From contig MEPO01000011.1 of assembly GCA_001769805.1 (NCBI GenBank), forward strand, positions 105,623 to 156,787: DNA of 51,165 nucleotides. Reading direction: 5' to 3'. The position numbers were made by a program, and so were the translations under genes. The DNA comes from Bdellovibrionales bacterium GWA1_52_35. GTDB taxonomy: Bacteria > Bdellovibrionota > UBA1018. The notes under the pieces are model-generated. The model worked only from the letters and a program-made list of their open reading frames with translations. It did no database searches and was not told where the DNA came from. Below are positions 24,310-33,767 of the stretch, one piece after another (position 1 is the stretch's first letter; each line of letters opens with the position of its first letter).

Positions 24310-25837
24310 CCAGATACTCCCCGCGGGTTTTTTGTATTCGCCCGAGCTTCGCGCAAGAAGTCTTGGGGAATTCCGGCCCAACATCGTAACGATTGTCCGC
24401 AACAAAAAGCACCGGCTTTCTCAAGACTGGCCAGTCGGGGCCGACCGTTTCGGAAACTTCAAGAAGCGGCCACTCATCTTTGTCTCGAATGCCCCTGGGC
24501 AGAAGCAGTCCCACTCCCCCGTGCCCGATCGAAAAAGCCGCCTGCGAAGCAGTTTGATAGCGGGAGCCGACCACCGGCATTTGAAGTGCGGCGGGTCCGA
24601 GCTTCTCCAAAACAAAAGATCGCAGCTCTTTCCAGCCGTAAAGATCATTGGTCACATCCCACCTGGGATCGGCTGCCGCCGGATTCAGTGCTTTTATTAC
24701 AGCTCCACCCACAGGAAAATGACAGCAGATCAAAACCAAGACTCCGAGAGATAAACCATACGTCACCTGGAACTTCGCCCGTTTTTTCAGCCGATTCCCC
24801 GAATCCGTTCCCCAGCTCCAGGCGAATGCCAGAGCAAGAGGCCACCAGACAATCAAAGCCCAGTGTGGTTTGAAATCCGAGAAGAGCGGCTGCACCAGAA
24901 AAACCGCAGCCGCCGGCGCTATCCAGATCAGGAGAAACTGGGAAGTAGGAAACTGGCGCAAAGGCGATCGCAAGAGAGACCAGATAAATACCACCAGGAC
25001 CGGACCCGCAATCAGAAGCTCTACGGCCCAAAAGCGCGCATATCGAAGCAGAGATATGGAACCGCCCTGATGCCGCTCACGAATCTGATACAGGATGGAA
25101 ACCCACTCATGCTGTGCATTCCAGATCACAATCGGCACCGCCGCAATGAGACAACCCCCGATCACTGCAGCCCACCCCGCCAGCTTCCTCGGTCCAGGAG
25201 CCCAGATCCTGATTGCAACCAGAGCGGACAAGGCACCCAGAACCGCTGAGTACTTCGATAATAAAGCCAAGGTGATTCCAAAGAGCAGGAAGAAATATTG
25301 CCTCCGTAGCCGTTCCTCGGATTCAGTAAAACAGATTTCCCAGGTCGCGCTGAGGGCCAGCGTCCAACCCAGAAAAAGCGGGATATCAGGAACCATCATC
25401 CAGGACAAAGAGAAGAGCCCCGCCACTGAAAGCAGAACGAGGCCCGATCGCAAGAGCCGGGCCTGGGGTACACCGGCCCGGCGAAGCCAGTGCAGCGCCA
25501 AGGCAAGAAATACGGCACTCGTCAGCGCGGACGGAAAGCGCACGATCAGCTCATGATGAGCGCCGACCAGGGGTGAAAGCAGGAGTTGGGATAACGCAAT
25601 CCACCAGGCGACTGCGGGCGGATGATAGGCGTAGCCCAGGGCAGGTTTCTGAGCAAGGACCCAGTAGTAGGCCTCATCATCAGTCAAACCCAACCCCAGA
25701 AAGCCGCCATGGATCACAATCACCGTAAAAAGCAGAACCGGAAGCCAGATACCCCAGTTGACACGAGAGAGGAAGTTATCCGCGCCACTGTAAAGTTGCG
25801 AGAGTCTCGACATGATGGGTTTGTGGAAAAAAATCAT
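24227..25837 (-). CDS. ArnT/GT39-type membrane glycosyltransferase
   Basis: A 536-residue polytopic inner-membrane protein. The first external loop has TDDEAYYWVLAQKPALGYAY followed by HPPAVAWWI, the hallmark of GT39/PMT_2 transferases, whose aspartate-glutamate pair is catalytic. The C-terminal soluble region (about 420-530) lies outside the membrane. It would transfer a sugar from a polyprenyl phosphate to lipid A, protein or polysaccharide; donor and acceptor are unknown. The start at 25837 has AGGA about 9 bases upstream and overlaps the preceding methyltransferase gene by 62 bp. A second ATG at 25813 is possible. It is the last gene of a five-gene minus-strand block. Confidence 0.82.
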   Translation of the reverse strand: MIFFHKPIMSRLSQLYSGADNFLSRVNWGIWLPVLLFTVIVIHGGFLGLGLTDDEAYYWVLAQKPALGYAYHPPAVAWWIALSQLLLSPLVGAHHELIVRFPSALTSAVFLALALHWLRRAGVPQARLLRSGLVLLSVAGLFSLSWMMVPDIPLFLGWTLALSATWEICFTESEERLRRQYFFLLFGITLALLSKYSAVLGALSALVAIRIWAPGPRKLAGWAAVIGGCLIAAVPIVIWNAQHEWVSILYQIRERHQGGSISLLRYARFWAVELLIAGPVLVVFIWSLLRSPLRQFPTSQFLLIWIAPAAAVFLVQPLFSDFKPHWALIVWWPLALAFAWSWGTDSGNRLKKRAKFQVTYGLSLGVLVLICCHFPVGGAVIKALNPAAADPRWDVTNDLYGWKELRSFVLEKLGPAALQMPVVGSRYQTASQAAFSIGHGGVGLLLPRGIRDKDEWPLLEVSETVGPDWPVLRKPVLFVADNRYDVGPEFPKTSCAKLGRIQKTRGEYLAKWIDVWQCEPGEGQLESKAGSHHQSL

Positions 25838-26915
25838 ATGGAATAATCCTGGTCACAGCATATCCTGCATTTTCAAGCTCGGAAAGATCAGTCGCCTGGG
25901 ATATTGCATTGCAGGAAAGATATGCAATTTTCGCCGGGCCCGCTCCCCGATTCGCGCGGGCAATCAGCCAAGCCAGAACCTCGGGCTCGAGACCCATCCG
26001 GGTCGGGTTGAGATACAATAGAAATTTACCACTGACTGCTTCCAGCCAGCTATCAATTTGAGGAATCCGATCAGACGCTTTACCCCGAAGGCATAGATCG
26101 GCACCAACATTGATATCCGAACAACGGACCGCCTCCCCGTTCAGTTCGACGCCCAGAATGCGGGCACCCGCACGCGACCATGCCGAAAGAGTGACACCGA
26201 TTCCACTACAGAGATCCACGATTGCCGTTCCGGTCTCGGGCTGTAGAAAGTCAAACGCATCTTTTACAGAACGCTCGTGAGTTCCCGCAAGGACCTGCAT
26301 GAAACTGCTGGGTCCATAACGAAAAATGTCAGATCCCAGACGGAGTTCTCCCAGTTCTTTACCCCAGACATGTTTCCAAGCGCGGGTCGCAAATACCCGG
26401 TTCCCAGCGCTCGGATGGAAGTTGAGATAAAAGCCGGAAAATCCTGCCTGGGACAAAGCCCCGGCAAAGTCGGCTTTCAGAAGTGGTACGATCTCCTCCG
26501 CCCTGGACAAGGGTGCTTTAAGAACCAGAGTCAGCAGCTCTCCGGAGACTGCCAGGAAGGCGAGCGGGAAACCGGGAAAAAGGCCGGGCAGGATCTCTGA
26601 ACAAAGCCGTACCGCCTTCCGGGTTCGGGGGCTATGCACCGGGCAATTCGGAATCGGAACAAGATCATATTCAAAATAGCCGGCTCGTATCAGAAAACCG
26701 AACTCCCAGGTACTTCCATTCCAGCGGGCGTGAAGGCAGGCTTTTTCCCGGTAATTCAGCCGGTGCCGTGAATCCAGCTCCTCGAGGGGTTCAATAACGC
26801 TGCTCCATTTCGCAAGCTTGCGACCGAGCCACTCCTGTTTCGCGCGGAGGCTTTCCTCTTGTGACAGATCCCGATGTGAGCAGCCGGGACAGCGGAGCTC
26901 ACAACCAGGTAGCAC
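25776..26915 (-). CDS. TrmA/RlmC/RlmD-family RNA uracil-5-methyltransferase
   Basis: A 379-residue SAM-dependent methyltransferase. An N-terminal cysteine cluster (CELRCPGC, C5/C9/C12) suggests a 4Fe-4S site as in RlmC/RlmD. A Rossmann domain follows, with DLCSGIGVTLSAW (SAM loop), LNPTRMGLEPE, and YLSCNA containing the likely catalytic Cys335, then FPQTHHVETLA. The enzyme would make 5-methyluridine in rRNA or tRNA. No TRAM domain precedes the cysteines. The GTG start at 26915 lies 4 bp after the upstream stop; the longer TTG-initiated frame (26969) would overlap that gene by 50 bp. The specific target nucleotide cannot be told. Confidence 0.82.
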   Translation of the reverse strand: MLPGCELRCPGCSHRDLSQEESLRAKQEWLGRKLAKWSSVIEPLEELDSRHRLNYREKACLHARWNGSTWEFGFLIRAGYFEYDLVPIPNCPVHSPRTRKAVRLCSEILPGLFPGFPLAFLAVSGELLTLVLKAPLSRAEEIVPLLKADFAGALSQAGFSGFYLNFHPSAGNRVFATRAWKHVWGKELGELRLGSDIFRYGPSSFMQVLAGTHERSVKDAFDFLQPETGTAIVDLCSGIGVTLSAWSRAGARILGVELNGEAVRCSDINVGADLCLRGKASDRIPQIDSWLEAVSGKFLLYLNPTRMGLEPEVLAWLIARANRGAGPAKIAYLSCNAISQATDLSELENAGYAVTRIIPYDFFPQTHHVETLATLQWRG

Positions 26916-26919
26916 TGTT

Positions 26920-27900
26920 TTAACCCCCGGGACTGACGGGCTTGCCAGCAGCGTAATCCGGAACAGCAAAGTGGATCATCGTGTGAATTCCAGAACCGAA
27001 TTGCTTCCAATACTGGCGGGCTTTGGCGGGATTTGCAGAGGGAAGCTCCAGAGTCAGCGTCGGAATCCCCAACTCCTGCCCCGCGTAATTCCCCAATGAT
27101 CCCGGAAAAAATCCGCTCGATATTGCCCGGAGCCTGGAGCGCAGCTTCATGCATTCCATCACGTACTCGACCGAAAAGCGTTCAAGCGCCACCGTCGTAG
27201 GCCCGTCATAATCCAGAAAGTTCAAGGGTGCGTGAATGGATACGATTTTCTGGGGTGCAACTTTTTTGATCAGTTCTTCCTGGAAAAGTGTTTCAGGTTC
27301 CGAGCGCGGCTGAGAGCCGGGGAAACGACGTCGGTCTGATCTATATTTTTTTTTCCAGGCTTTCAGCGCATCCGACTGCCAGTCCTGCGTGGCAAAATTC
27401 CGATTCACATCCACGCCGCGTGCATTGACACGGCTTCTGGGGTTTTTGTAAAAACTGTCGGGATTCACCAGAGGGGCAATCACAACCCGCTTGCCACGAA
27501 ATTCGTCCGGATTGGATTTCAGCAGGTTTGCCAGCTCAATGGCGAGGTAAAGCGGCGTGATTTCATCACCATGAACCATGGCCAAGACCAACGTTGTATT
27601 CGCTTCTCCGGCTGTACCGAATTCCGCGAAAACTATCGGGCGTCCCAAAACCGAGGTACCCCCCTGCTGCCAGGGAATGCCACTGCACGGCTCAATCGAC
27701 CATTTCAACTTCTTGATGGCCAGGCGCAAGTCAGTGCACCATTTTTGGATCGGATCACTTGATAAAATTGGTGATGAAATTTGTAAAACTTTCGGTGCAA
27801 ACCAATCTGCAAACTGAGATTGAACCTCGGCTGATGCTTCATTGGGCTGCAAGGTCGACAAAACAAGGAGCAGGACTGGTAAATAATATTTTGCCAACAT
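26920..27900 (-). CDS. Secreted M14-family zinc carboxypeptidase
   Basis: A 326-residue exported protein. A signal peptide (MLAKYYLPVLLLVLSTL..., cleavage near SAEVQ) supports the ATG at 27900 rather than the longer frame from 27939, which would overlap the DedA gene. Zinc and catalytic residues of M14 peptidases are visible: HGDE (H110, E113), NRNF (166-169), SIHAP (H223) and the general base E285 in TLTLELPS. The arrangement resembles the MpaA murein-peptide amidase/succinylglutamate desuccinylase branch. A periplasmic role in cutting murein peptides is likely. It lies 2 bp after the DedA gene on the same strand. Confidence 0.85.
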   Translation of the reverse strand: MLAKYYLPVLLLVLSTLQPNEASAEVQSQFADWFAPKVLQISSPILSSDPIQKWCTDLRLAIKKLKWSIEPCSGIPWQQGGTSVLGRPIVFAEFGTAGEANTTLVLAMVHGDEITPLYLAIELANLLKSNPDEFRGKRVVIAPLVNPDSFYKNPRSRVNARGVDVNRNFATQDWQSDALKAWKKKYRSDRRRFPGSQPRSEPETLFQEELIKKVAPQKIVSIHAPLNFLDYDGPTTVALERFSVEYVMECMKLRSRLRAISSGFFPGSLGNYAGQELGIPTLTLELPSANPAKARQYWKQFGSGIHTMIHFAVPDYAAGKPVSPGG

Positions 27901-27902
27901 TT

Positions 27903-28517
27903 TCAGGTCCGCTTCAACTTTCGATGAGTGATGTACCACTTGACCATAATGACCAAAACCACGACTGCTATTACAAATACAATCCCATTTTCTATCCGCT
28001 GAATCAACCGAACGACTTTGTCAACTTCATCACCAAAGTAGTAAACCGCTCCGATAATAGCCGGAACGCTCAACAAGGCGGCCAGTCCGTCGTAAAACAG
28101 GAATACCCGATAAGGCAGGTGAAGCGTACCCGCCGAAAAGAAAATCGGAGCGCGCAGGCCCGGCATGAAACGAGCGGCAAAAATCAACTTGTTTCCACGC
28201 TGATTGAATTTGGCCTGAACGGCAGAAAGCCGATCATCCGGAAGTAACTTATGAAAGAACCACTTCTTGGTCAGCGTGCGCCCGTAACGAGCCCCCAAGA
28301 AGAAGATGATCGAGTCACCGAAGAGCACGCCAAAAAATGAAAGCACAGTTATTCCAATGAGATCCGTAACGCCATAGTAGGAAAGCAAACCGGCCGCAAA
28401 CAGGACAATATCTTCAGGAAGGGGGATTCCAAGCCCGCAGGCAAGCAGGATTCCGAACACAAATAGGTAAGGAGTAGGACCATAAAAAGTGAGAAGAAAA
28501 TCTACCAGTTTATCCAT
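27903..28517 (-). CDS. DedA-family membrane protein
   Basis: A 204-residue inner-membrane protein of the DedA/VTT family, implicated in flipping undecaprenyl phosphate or phospholipids. Characteristic motifs are GIPLPEDIVLFAAG (about 30-43), GDSIIFFLGARYG (about 67-79) and RFMPGLRAPIFFSAG (about 115-129). Several hydrophobic segments, including a C-terminal TM helix, are present. Length is typical. It sits 47 bp after the Xer gene and 2 bp before the carboxypeptidase, in a block with other envelope functions. Recycling of a polyprenyl carrier would fit the nearby GT39 transferase, but that link is inferred. Confidence 0.92.
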   Translation of the reverse strand: MDKLVDFLLTFYGPTPYLFVFGILLACGLGIPLPEDIVLFAAGLLSYYGVTDLIGITVLSFFGVLFGDSIIFFLGARYGRTLTKKWFFHKLLPDDRLSAVQAKFNQRGNKLIFAARFMPGLRAPIFFSAGTLHLPYRVFLFYDGLAALLSVPAIIGAVYYFGDEVDKVVRLIQRIENGIVFVIAVVVLVIMVKWYITHRKLKRT

Positions 28518-28564
28518 GGGATTAGTTCGTTATTCTTAGCAAAGACGCGGGCACTATTGAAGTA

Positions 28565-29479
28565 CTACTTTCTTTGCCTGTTAAGCGGGTGGGCATTCCG
28601 GTATTCGTCCATGAGCGCACCCATGTCCACGTGAGTGTAACGTTGTGTGGTCGACAACCGGCTATGTCCAAGGAGCTCCTGAATAGTCCGCAGATCCGCC
28701 CCCCCGGCAAGCAAGTGGGTTGCAAAGCTATGTCTCAGGCCGTGTGGCGAAAGAGTCTTGGCACTCGCTATCCGCAGAAGATGCCGGTTCAGAATTCTTG
28801 CCACGCTCCTCGCGCTGAGACGGGTTCCCTTGTAGTTGATGAAAAGCGGGATTTCCGCCTTCATCGAGACTTGCGCAATGCCTCGCCCCCCAAGGTAAGC
28901 TTCTATTGCCTCCCGGGCAGGTGGACCAAAGGGTGCTGTCCGCTCTTTTGATCCTTTTCCCATGACGCGGACCCATTCATTTGCGATGTCGATATCGGAC
29001 AAATTCAGTCCGACGGTCTCACTCACGCGCAATCCGCAACTGTACATCAACTCAAAAAGGGCACGATCTCTGCGACCCATCTGTTTGGAAAGATCCGGTG
29101 CTTCGATCAGTTCTGAAATTTCTTCAATTCGCAGAAAACGAGGAAGCGGCCGCTGCACCTTGGGAGCCGGAACCAAACTCCCGATATCGCGCTCGATCCA
29201 ATCTCTTTTTCGCAAAAATTTCAAAAAAGAACGGATCGCCGACAGGCGTCGTGAAAGCGACGATCGCTCGTGTGAATCATATAATTTTGCAAGATAACTC
29301 CGCAGGTGGGCGGGTTCAAGCGTGGCGAGTTGCTCAATGCTTTCGATCCGGTGGACGTTTTTCAGATTCCCAGCCCAATGCTCCAGATCGGATCCGTAAG
29401 CACGAAGCGTATGTGGACTGGCCGCTCTCTGGCTGACCAGAAATTCGAAATAACTGTGGAGTGCCTCGGATACCAGCAT
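28565..29479 (-). CDS. xerC: Tyrosine recombinase XerC/XerD
   Basis: A 304-residue tyrosine recombinase with all six catalytic positions: R151 (CGLRVSE), K175 (GKGSKER), H246 and R249 (HGLRH), H272 (LGHSRLSTTQRY) and nucleophile Y281. Length matches chromosomal XerC/D, which resolve chromosome dimers at dif, rather than phage integrases. The ATG at 29479 begins the usual SAM-like domain (MLVSEALHSYFEFLVSQRAAS). The frame continues upstream through trmFO antisense sequence and is not coding there. It is divergent from trmFO across 43 bp; the xer-trmFO association is also seen in Firmicutes. XerC versus XerD cannot be settled by eye. Confidence 0.93.
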   Translation of the reverse strand: MLVSEALHSYFEFLVSQRAASPHTLRAYGSDLEHWAGNLKNVHRIESIEQLATLEPAHLRSYLAKLYDSHERSSLSRRLSAIRSFLKFLRKRDWIERDIGSLVPAPKVQRPLPRFLRIEEISELIEAPDLSKQMGRRDRALFELMYSCGLRVSETVGLNLSDIDIANEWVRVMGKGSKERTAPFGPPAREAIEAYLGGRGIAQVSMKAEIPLFINYKGTRLSARSVARILNRHLLRIASAKTLSPHGLRHSFATHLLAGGADLRTIQELLGHSRLSTTQRYTHVDMGALMDEYRNAHPLNRQRK

Positions 29480-29522
29480 ACTCTTAGTGTAACGGGGCCG
29501 GGTCCTGTGATAAAGGGGCAGC

Positions 29523-30860
29523 ATGTCATTAGATGTACATGTCATCGGCGCGGGCCTCGCTGGCTGCGAGGCTGCTTTTTTTCTCGCCGAACGCGGAGTT
29601 CCGGTCGTCCTCCACGAAATGCGTCCTTCGCATTCAACTCCGGCGCACAAGACACGGAACTTCGCCGAGCTGGTTTGCAGCAATTCTCTGAAATCCAAAT
29701 CGCCGCATTCGGCGTCCGGGATGCTGAAGGCAGAGATGGCTTGCATGGGATCCCTCATCTTGCGCACAGCCGACCGGTTCTCAGTCCCTGCGGGCGAAGC
29801 CCTGGCCGTTGACCGGGATTTATTCTCAGAAGCAATAACGGCCACTTTGCGCTCACATCCAAAGATCCAAGTCATTGAAGAAGACTGCCGGGAGCCCATC
29901 CCGGATTCCATCAATCTTCTTGCCTCAGGCCCGCTCACTTCCGAAAACTTGAGTCAGTGGCTGGCCAAGACCTCAGATGCAGACAATCTGTACTTCTATG
30001 ACGCCATAGCACCCGTCATCGAGGCGGGCAGCATCGACTCTTCCCGGGCATTTCTGGCCAATCGCTACGACAAGGGCGAAGAAGAAGCGTACTTAAACTG
30101 TCCCTTGAATGAAGCGGAATACTACGCCTTTGTCGATGCGCTGATTACGGCAGAAAAAGTGGCGCCGCGCTCTTTTGAAAAAGAAAAGCTGTTCCAGGGC
30201 TGCCAGCCCATTGAATCCATCGTGGCCACTGGTCGGGACAGCCTGCGCTTTGGCCCCATGAAACCGGTGGGACTGGTGGATCCGGCCACGCAACAACGTC
30301 CTTATGCGGTCGTGCAGCTCCGCGCTGAAAACCGGGATCGGACAGCTTTCAACCTGGTGGGCTTTCAAACGAAGCTCAAGTACTCAGAACAAGCCCGGGT
30401 CTTCAGACTCATTCCGGCTTTGCATAAAGTCGAATTCCTGCGAATGGGCTCCATTCATCGCAACACTTATCTCTGCGGCCCCCGGGTGCTGAATCCGGAT
30501 TTTTCTTTCAGAGGACACCCGAAAATATATGCCGCCGGACAGATGACGGGCGTGGAAGGCTATGTGGAATCCACCGCCATTGGTCTGATCGTTGCTGATT
30601 TCATTTATCAGAGAATTGCCGGCAGACCGCACTCCGCTCCTCCCGGCAATACAGCATTAGGCGCCCTGATCCGGCATGTCTCAGGTTCCGACCCCAATAC
30701 TTATCAGCCCGCAGGCATGCATTTTGGGCTTTTGGACCCCAGTCTTTTTGATGGTGTGGCAGGACTGAAGCGCGACGATGCACGCAAGGAAATGGCCCGG
30801 CAGGCACTCGCAATTTTTATGAACTGGTGGGAAAAGCGCGATGAAAATAATGAAAAGTAA
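29523..30860 (+). CDS. trmFO: tRNA (uracil-5-)-methyltransferase, folate/FAD-dependent (TrmFO)
   Basis: A 445-residue flavoprotein that makes m5U54 in the tRNA T-loop using methylenetetrahydrofolate. The N-terminal FAD fold has GAGLAG (9-14). Diagnostic TrmFO sequences include EMRP, VCSNSLKS, KAEM and VPAGEALAVDRDLFS, followed by the C-terminal AAGQMTGVEGYVESTAIGL. Length is typical (about 440). With the separate TrmA-family enzyme in this window, the genome encodes two routes to 5-methyluridine, so that enzyme more likely targets rRNA. The gene's end overlaps the EamA transporter start by 20 bp. Confidence 0.96.
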   Translation: MSLDVHVIGAGLAGCEAAFFLAERGVPVVLHEMRPSHSTPAHKTRNFAELVCSNSLKSKSPHSASGMLKAEMACMGSLILRTADRFSVPAGEALAVDRDLFSEAITATLRSHPKIQVIEEDCREPIPDSINLLASGPLTSENLSQWLAKTSDADNLYFYDAIAPVIEAGSIDSSRAFLANRYDKGEEEAYLNCPLNEAEYYAFVDALITAEKVAPRSFEKEKLFQGCQPIESIVATGRDSLRFGPMKPVGLVDPATQQRPYAVVQLRAENRDRTAFNLVGFQTKLKYSEQARVFRLIPALHKVEFLRMGSIHRNTYLCGPRVLNPDFSFRGHPKIYAAGQMTGVEGYVESTAIGLIVADFIYQRIAGRPHSAPPGNTALGALIRHVSGSDPNTYQPAGMHFGLLDPSLFDGVAGLKRDDARKEMARQALAIFMNWWEKRDENNEK

Positions 30861-31770
30861 TTTTATTGGTCCTCTTCTGATCGCCTGCGCCGCCCTGCTT
30901 TGGGCAACGGATGCCCTCTTCCGCGTGCCAGCGGTTTCGGCACTGGACCCCACTTTGATTGTGGGAATTGAACACCTGATCGGTCTTCTTTTTCTCAGTC
31001 CCTTGGTTTTGCTGGGCAGCGGTTCGCGCAAAAGTTTCGTCCAAATGAGCCTGAGAGGCTGGATAGCCGCGATTTTCATCGGCATGGGCGGCTCTGCGAT
31101 TGCGACCGTTCTTTTCACCGGCAGCTTCCGCTACATCAACCCTTCTGTCACAATTCTTCTTCAAAAACTGCAGCCACTGCTGGTGGTCGCGATTGCTTAC
31201 ATCTTTCTTGGTGAGAAGCCCAGGCCACGCTTCCTGATCTGGGCTGCTATTGCCCTGTTTTCCGGAGTCGTCCTGAGTTTCCCGGATCTTGATTTTTCAT
31301 TCATGGGGGGAGGCCTCACCCTGAGGTCACGCGGGGTGCTTTATTCAATCGGAGCCGCGAGCCTCTGGGCCGTGACGACCGTGCTGGGGAAGGCGCTCCT
31401 GCGCAAGGTACCAGTTCTGGTCACCACCTTCTGGCGCTATGCCTTTGGCCTGGTGACGCTGGCTCTGCTTATAAGTTTTTCCGGAACCCCTCTACCGAAA
31501 GAAGCACTCCAAAACACGCAGATCTGGACCTCGCTCTTTTATATGGGACTGGTGCCTGGACTGCTGGCAATGTTGCTCTATTATCGCGGTCTCTCCCGAA
31601 CCCCCGCGAGTGTCGCGACCTTCGTCGAATTGGTTTTCCCTGTCAGTGCTGTCGTCCTGAATTCGATTATTTTGAAAATGCCGCTTTCGAATGTGCAGCT
31701 GATTGCCGGCGCCGTTCTCCTGTTTTCGGTGACCCGGATTTCGGTCAAGTCGCCCGTAGATGATACCTGA
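30841..31770 (+). CDS. EamA/DMT-family transporter
   Basis: A 309-residue inner-membrane protein with about ten TM segments in two EamA repeats (about 12-145 and 165-300). LQKLQPLLVVAIAYIFLGEKP ends the first repeat and resembles the typical EamA motif. The family exports or imports metabolites such as amino acids or nucleotides; the substrate is not readable. Its start lies inside the last 20 bp of trmFO (a second ATG at 30850 is possible), so it is co-transcribed with trmFO. The 3' end overlaps the convergent KimA-like gene by 26 bp. Confidence 0.9.
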   Translation: MKIMKSNFIGPLLIACAALLWATDALFRVPAVSALDPTLIVGIEHLIGLLFLSPLVLLGSGSRKSFVQMSLRGWIAAIFIGMGGSAIATVLFTGSFRYINPSVTILLQKLQPLLVVAIAYIFLGEKPRPRFLIWAAIALFSGVVLSFPDLDFSFMGGGLTLRSRGVLYSIGAASLWAVTTVLGKALLRKVPVLVTTFWRYAFGLVTLALLISFSGTPLPKEALQNTQIWTSLFYMGLVPGLLAMLLYYRGLSRTPASVATFVELVFPVSAVVLNSIILKMPLSNVQLIAGAVLLFSVTRISVKSPVDDT

Positions 31771-33583
31771 CGCTCGTCACGACACGGCGAGGCCGGAAAA
31801 GCAAAGCCGTCCGAATCAGTAACGCTGTTTGATTGTGCAGAATCTGGTGGTGCCATCTGGCGGTCACGAATTCCGGAATCAGCACGGTGATCATCCCCGC
31901 ATTTGTTGTTTGTTCGACATCATCGATGTAATCCAAGAGCGGAGCCACGATTGAGCGGTAGGGAGATTTCAGGATAAAAAGCGGCACCTCCCGCGCCCAG
32001 CGATTCCACTCAGTCTGCATGCGCTCTGTAGATTCAGGATCAATTGCGATGTAGCAGGCGCGTACATCATGCGATATTGAAAGCGCATATCTGAGCGCAT
32101 CGATTACGCCCCGATGCACTCCCGAGACCGGGACGATCACCGTGTGCCGGATGGGCTCCAGCCGCTCCGGCGGGGTTTCCCCCGAAAGCGAAAGCTCCCG
32201 CCCCACTTGCAAATAATGACGATTGATCCGCCGGAAGACAATTACCAGGACTGGGATCAGAAGCACCACCACCCAGGCACCATGGGTGAATTTGGTCCAG
32301 GCGATCACAGCCACCGCCAGACAGGTGGTCAGCGTTCCCAGTGTGTTGACTAGGAGCGAGCGGATCCAGCCCGGCTTCCGCTTGCGCCAATGTCGCACGA
32401 CCATTCCGGCCTGGGATAATGTGAAAGAAACAAAAACGCCGACTGCGTACAGAGGAATGAGCCGATGCGTTTCGCCTTTAAAGAGAAAGATCAGTCCGAT
32501 CGCGACCACGCCCAAGCCCATGATTCCGTTTGAGTAGACCAGGCGGTCTCCGACGCTCGCGAGCTGTCGTGGCAGGAACCGGTCTTTCGCCAGCATGGAG
32601 GCAAGCCTTGGAAATCCGGAATAACTGGTATTTGCGGCAAACAAGAGGATCAGTGCCGTCGAAACCTGCATCAGATAAAACAAAGCCGTCTGGCCAAAAA
32701 CCGTTCTCGATAATGTCGCAATCAATGTTTGACCCTGGGCGGGAACGATTCCGTAAACATGAACCAGCAAGGTGATACCGAGAAAGAAGGTACCCAGTAT
32801 TGCCGCCATCCAGGCCATAGTGACCTTGGCATTCCTGATAGCGGGCGACTGGAATCGGGTCACACTATTGGAGATGGCCTCCACTCCGGTCACAGCAGTA
32901 CAGCCGGAAGAAAATGCGCGAAGAACAAAGATCATGGAAATCGCCGGATAGGTTTCGTGAATGATGGGAGCGGCTGGAGGAATTTCACCAACGAAAATTC
33001 GCCAGGCCCCCACGATAAGCATCAAAAGAACTGAAACGATGAAAAGATAGGTGGGGACGGCAAAGAAACCCGCCGTACCGCGAGATCCGCGCAGGTTAAA
33101 AAGGGTAATCAGAACAATAAACCCGGCACCCAGAACCTCTTTATGCGCCAGAAGAAACGGAAGGGCTGAAGCAATATTCTCAACACCGGCGGCTACTGAA
33201 ACCGAAACTGTGAGGATATAATCGATCAGCAAGGCAGCTGCAGCGATCAGACCAGAATTCGTCCCGAGGTTTTCCTTGGCAATCAGGTAAACCCCTCCTC
33301 CCGTGGGATAGGCCTCAATAACCTGACGGTAGGAAATGGTCAAAATGACAAGCAAAAGTCCAATAGCCAGGGCGATCGGCATGGACCAGGCGAGCGCCCC
33401 CATCACCCCAGCTGCTGCGACGACGACCAGGGGAATTAGAATTTCTTCGGTAGCATAAGCTACCGACGAGAGCGCGTCTGACGATAATATAGCGAGGGCC
33501 TTTATTTTGCCCATCGGCTTTTCGTCGCGCAGTTCTAAGAGCGGCTCTCCGACGAGCAGACGCTTGATATTTTTGAAAATCAT
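31745..33583 (-). CDS. kimA: KimA-type potassium:proton symporter (APC superfamily)
   Basis: A 612-residue membrane protein with about 12 TM segments and a C-terminal cytosolic domain. It resembles Bacillus KimA along its length: KALAILSSDALSSVAYATEE near the N-terminus, SYRQVIEAYPTGGGVYL, AKENLG, LLKAFSSG-like RAFSSGCTAVTGVEAISN, LIPLYAVGVFVSFTLSQAG, and a C-terminal domain (VIVPVSGVHRGVIDALRYA ... WHHQILHNQTA) of the USP-like kind that binds c-di-AMP in KimA. High-affinity K+ uptake is therefore likely. I see no recognisable c-di-AMP riboswitch in the 184 bp upstream. It overlaps the convergent EamA gene by 26 bp. Confidence 0.85.
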   Translation of the reverse strand: MIFKNIKRLLVGEPLLELRDEKPMGKIKALAILSSDALSSVAYATEEILIPLVVVAAAGVMGALAWSMPIALAIGLLLVILTISYRQVIEAYPTGGGVYLIAKENLGTNSGLIAAAALLIDYILTVSVSVAAGVENIASALPFLLAHKEVLGAGFIVLITLFNLRGSRGTAGFFAVPTYLFIVSVLLMLIVGAWRIFVGEIPPAAPIIHETYPAISMIFVLRAFSSGCTAVTGVEAISNSVTRFQSPAIRNAKVTMAWMAAILGTFFLGITLLVHVYGIVPAQGQTLIATLSRTVFGQTALFYLMQVSTALILLFAANTSYSGFPRLASMLAKDRFLPRQLASVGDRLVYSNGIMGLGVVAIGLIFLFKGETHRLIPLYAVGVFVSFTLSQAGMVVRHWRKRKPGWIRSLLVNTLGTLTTCLAVAVIAWTKFTHGAWVVVLLIPVLVIVFRRINRHYLQVGRELSLSGETPPERLEPIRHTVIVPVSGVHRGVIDALRYALSISHDVRACYIAIDPESTERMQTEWNRWAREVPLFILKSPYRSIVAPLLDYIDDVEQTTNAGMITVLIPEFVTARWHHQILHNQTALLIRTALLFRPRRVVTSVRYHLRAT

Positions 33584-33767
33584 AGTTGTTTGACCCGGGG
33601 TCGCACTTTCTTCCCAAATGCTCCGAAGGTCAAGCCCGCTCGCATGTACCGGACAGCTAACGGTTTTTTCGATTAATTTGTTGACAATAATGCTCCACCG
33701 TAGGAAAACGCGCCATGACAGACGGCTTGCCCAAATGACCGAGCCGCAAATTTAAGGAGAAGTTTAT

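Noticed and set aside
29480..29938. N-terminal extension of the Xer recombinase frame
   Set aside because: It is antisense to the 5' end of trmFO, with no domain; a canonical Xer N-terminus begins at 29479.
33584..33767. c-di-AMP (ydaO-type) riboswitch upstream of the KimA-like gene
   Set aside because: The 184-bp gap is short for that class and I could not find its conserved core; a TTGACA at 33681 also lacks a convincing -10.
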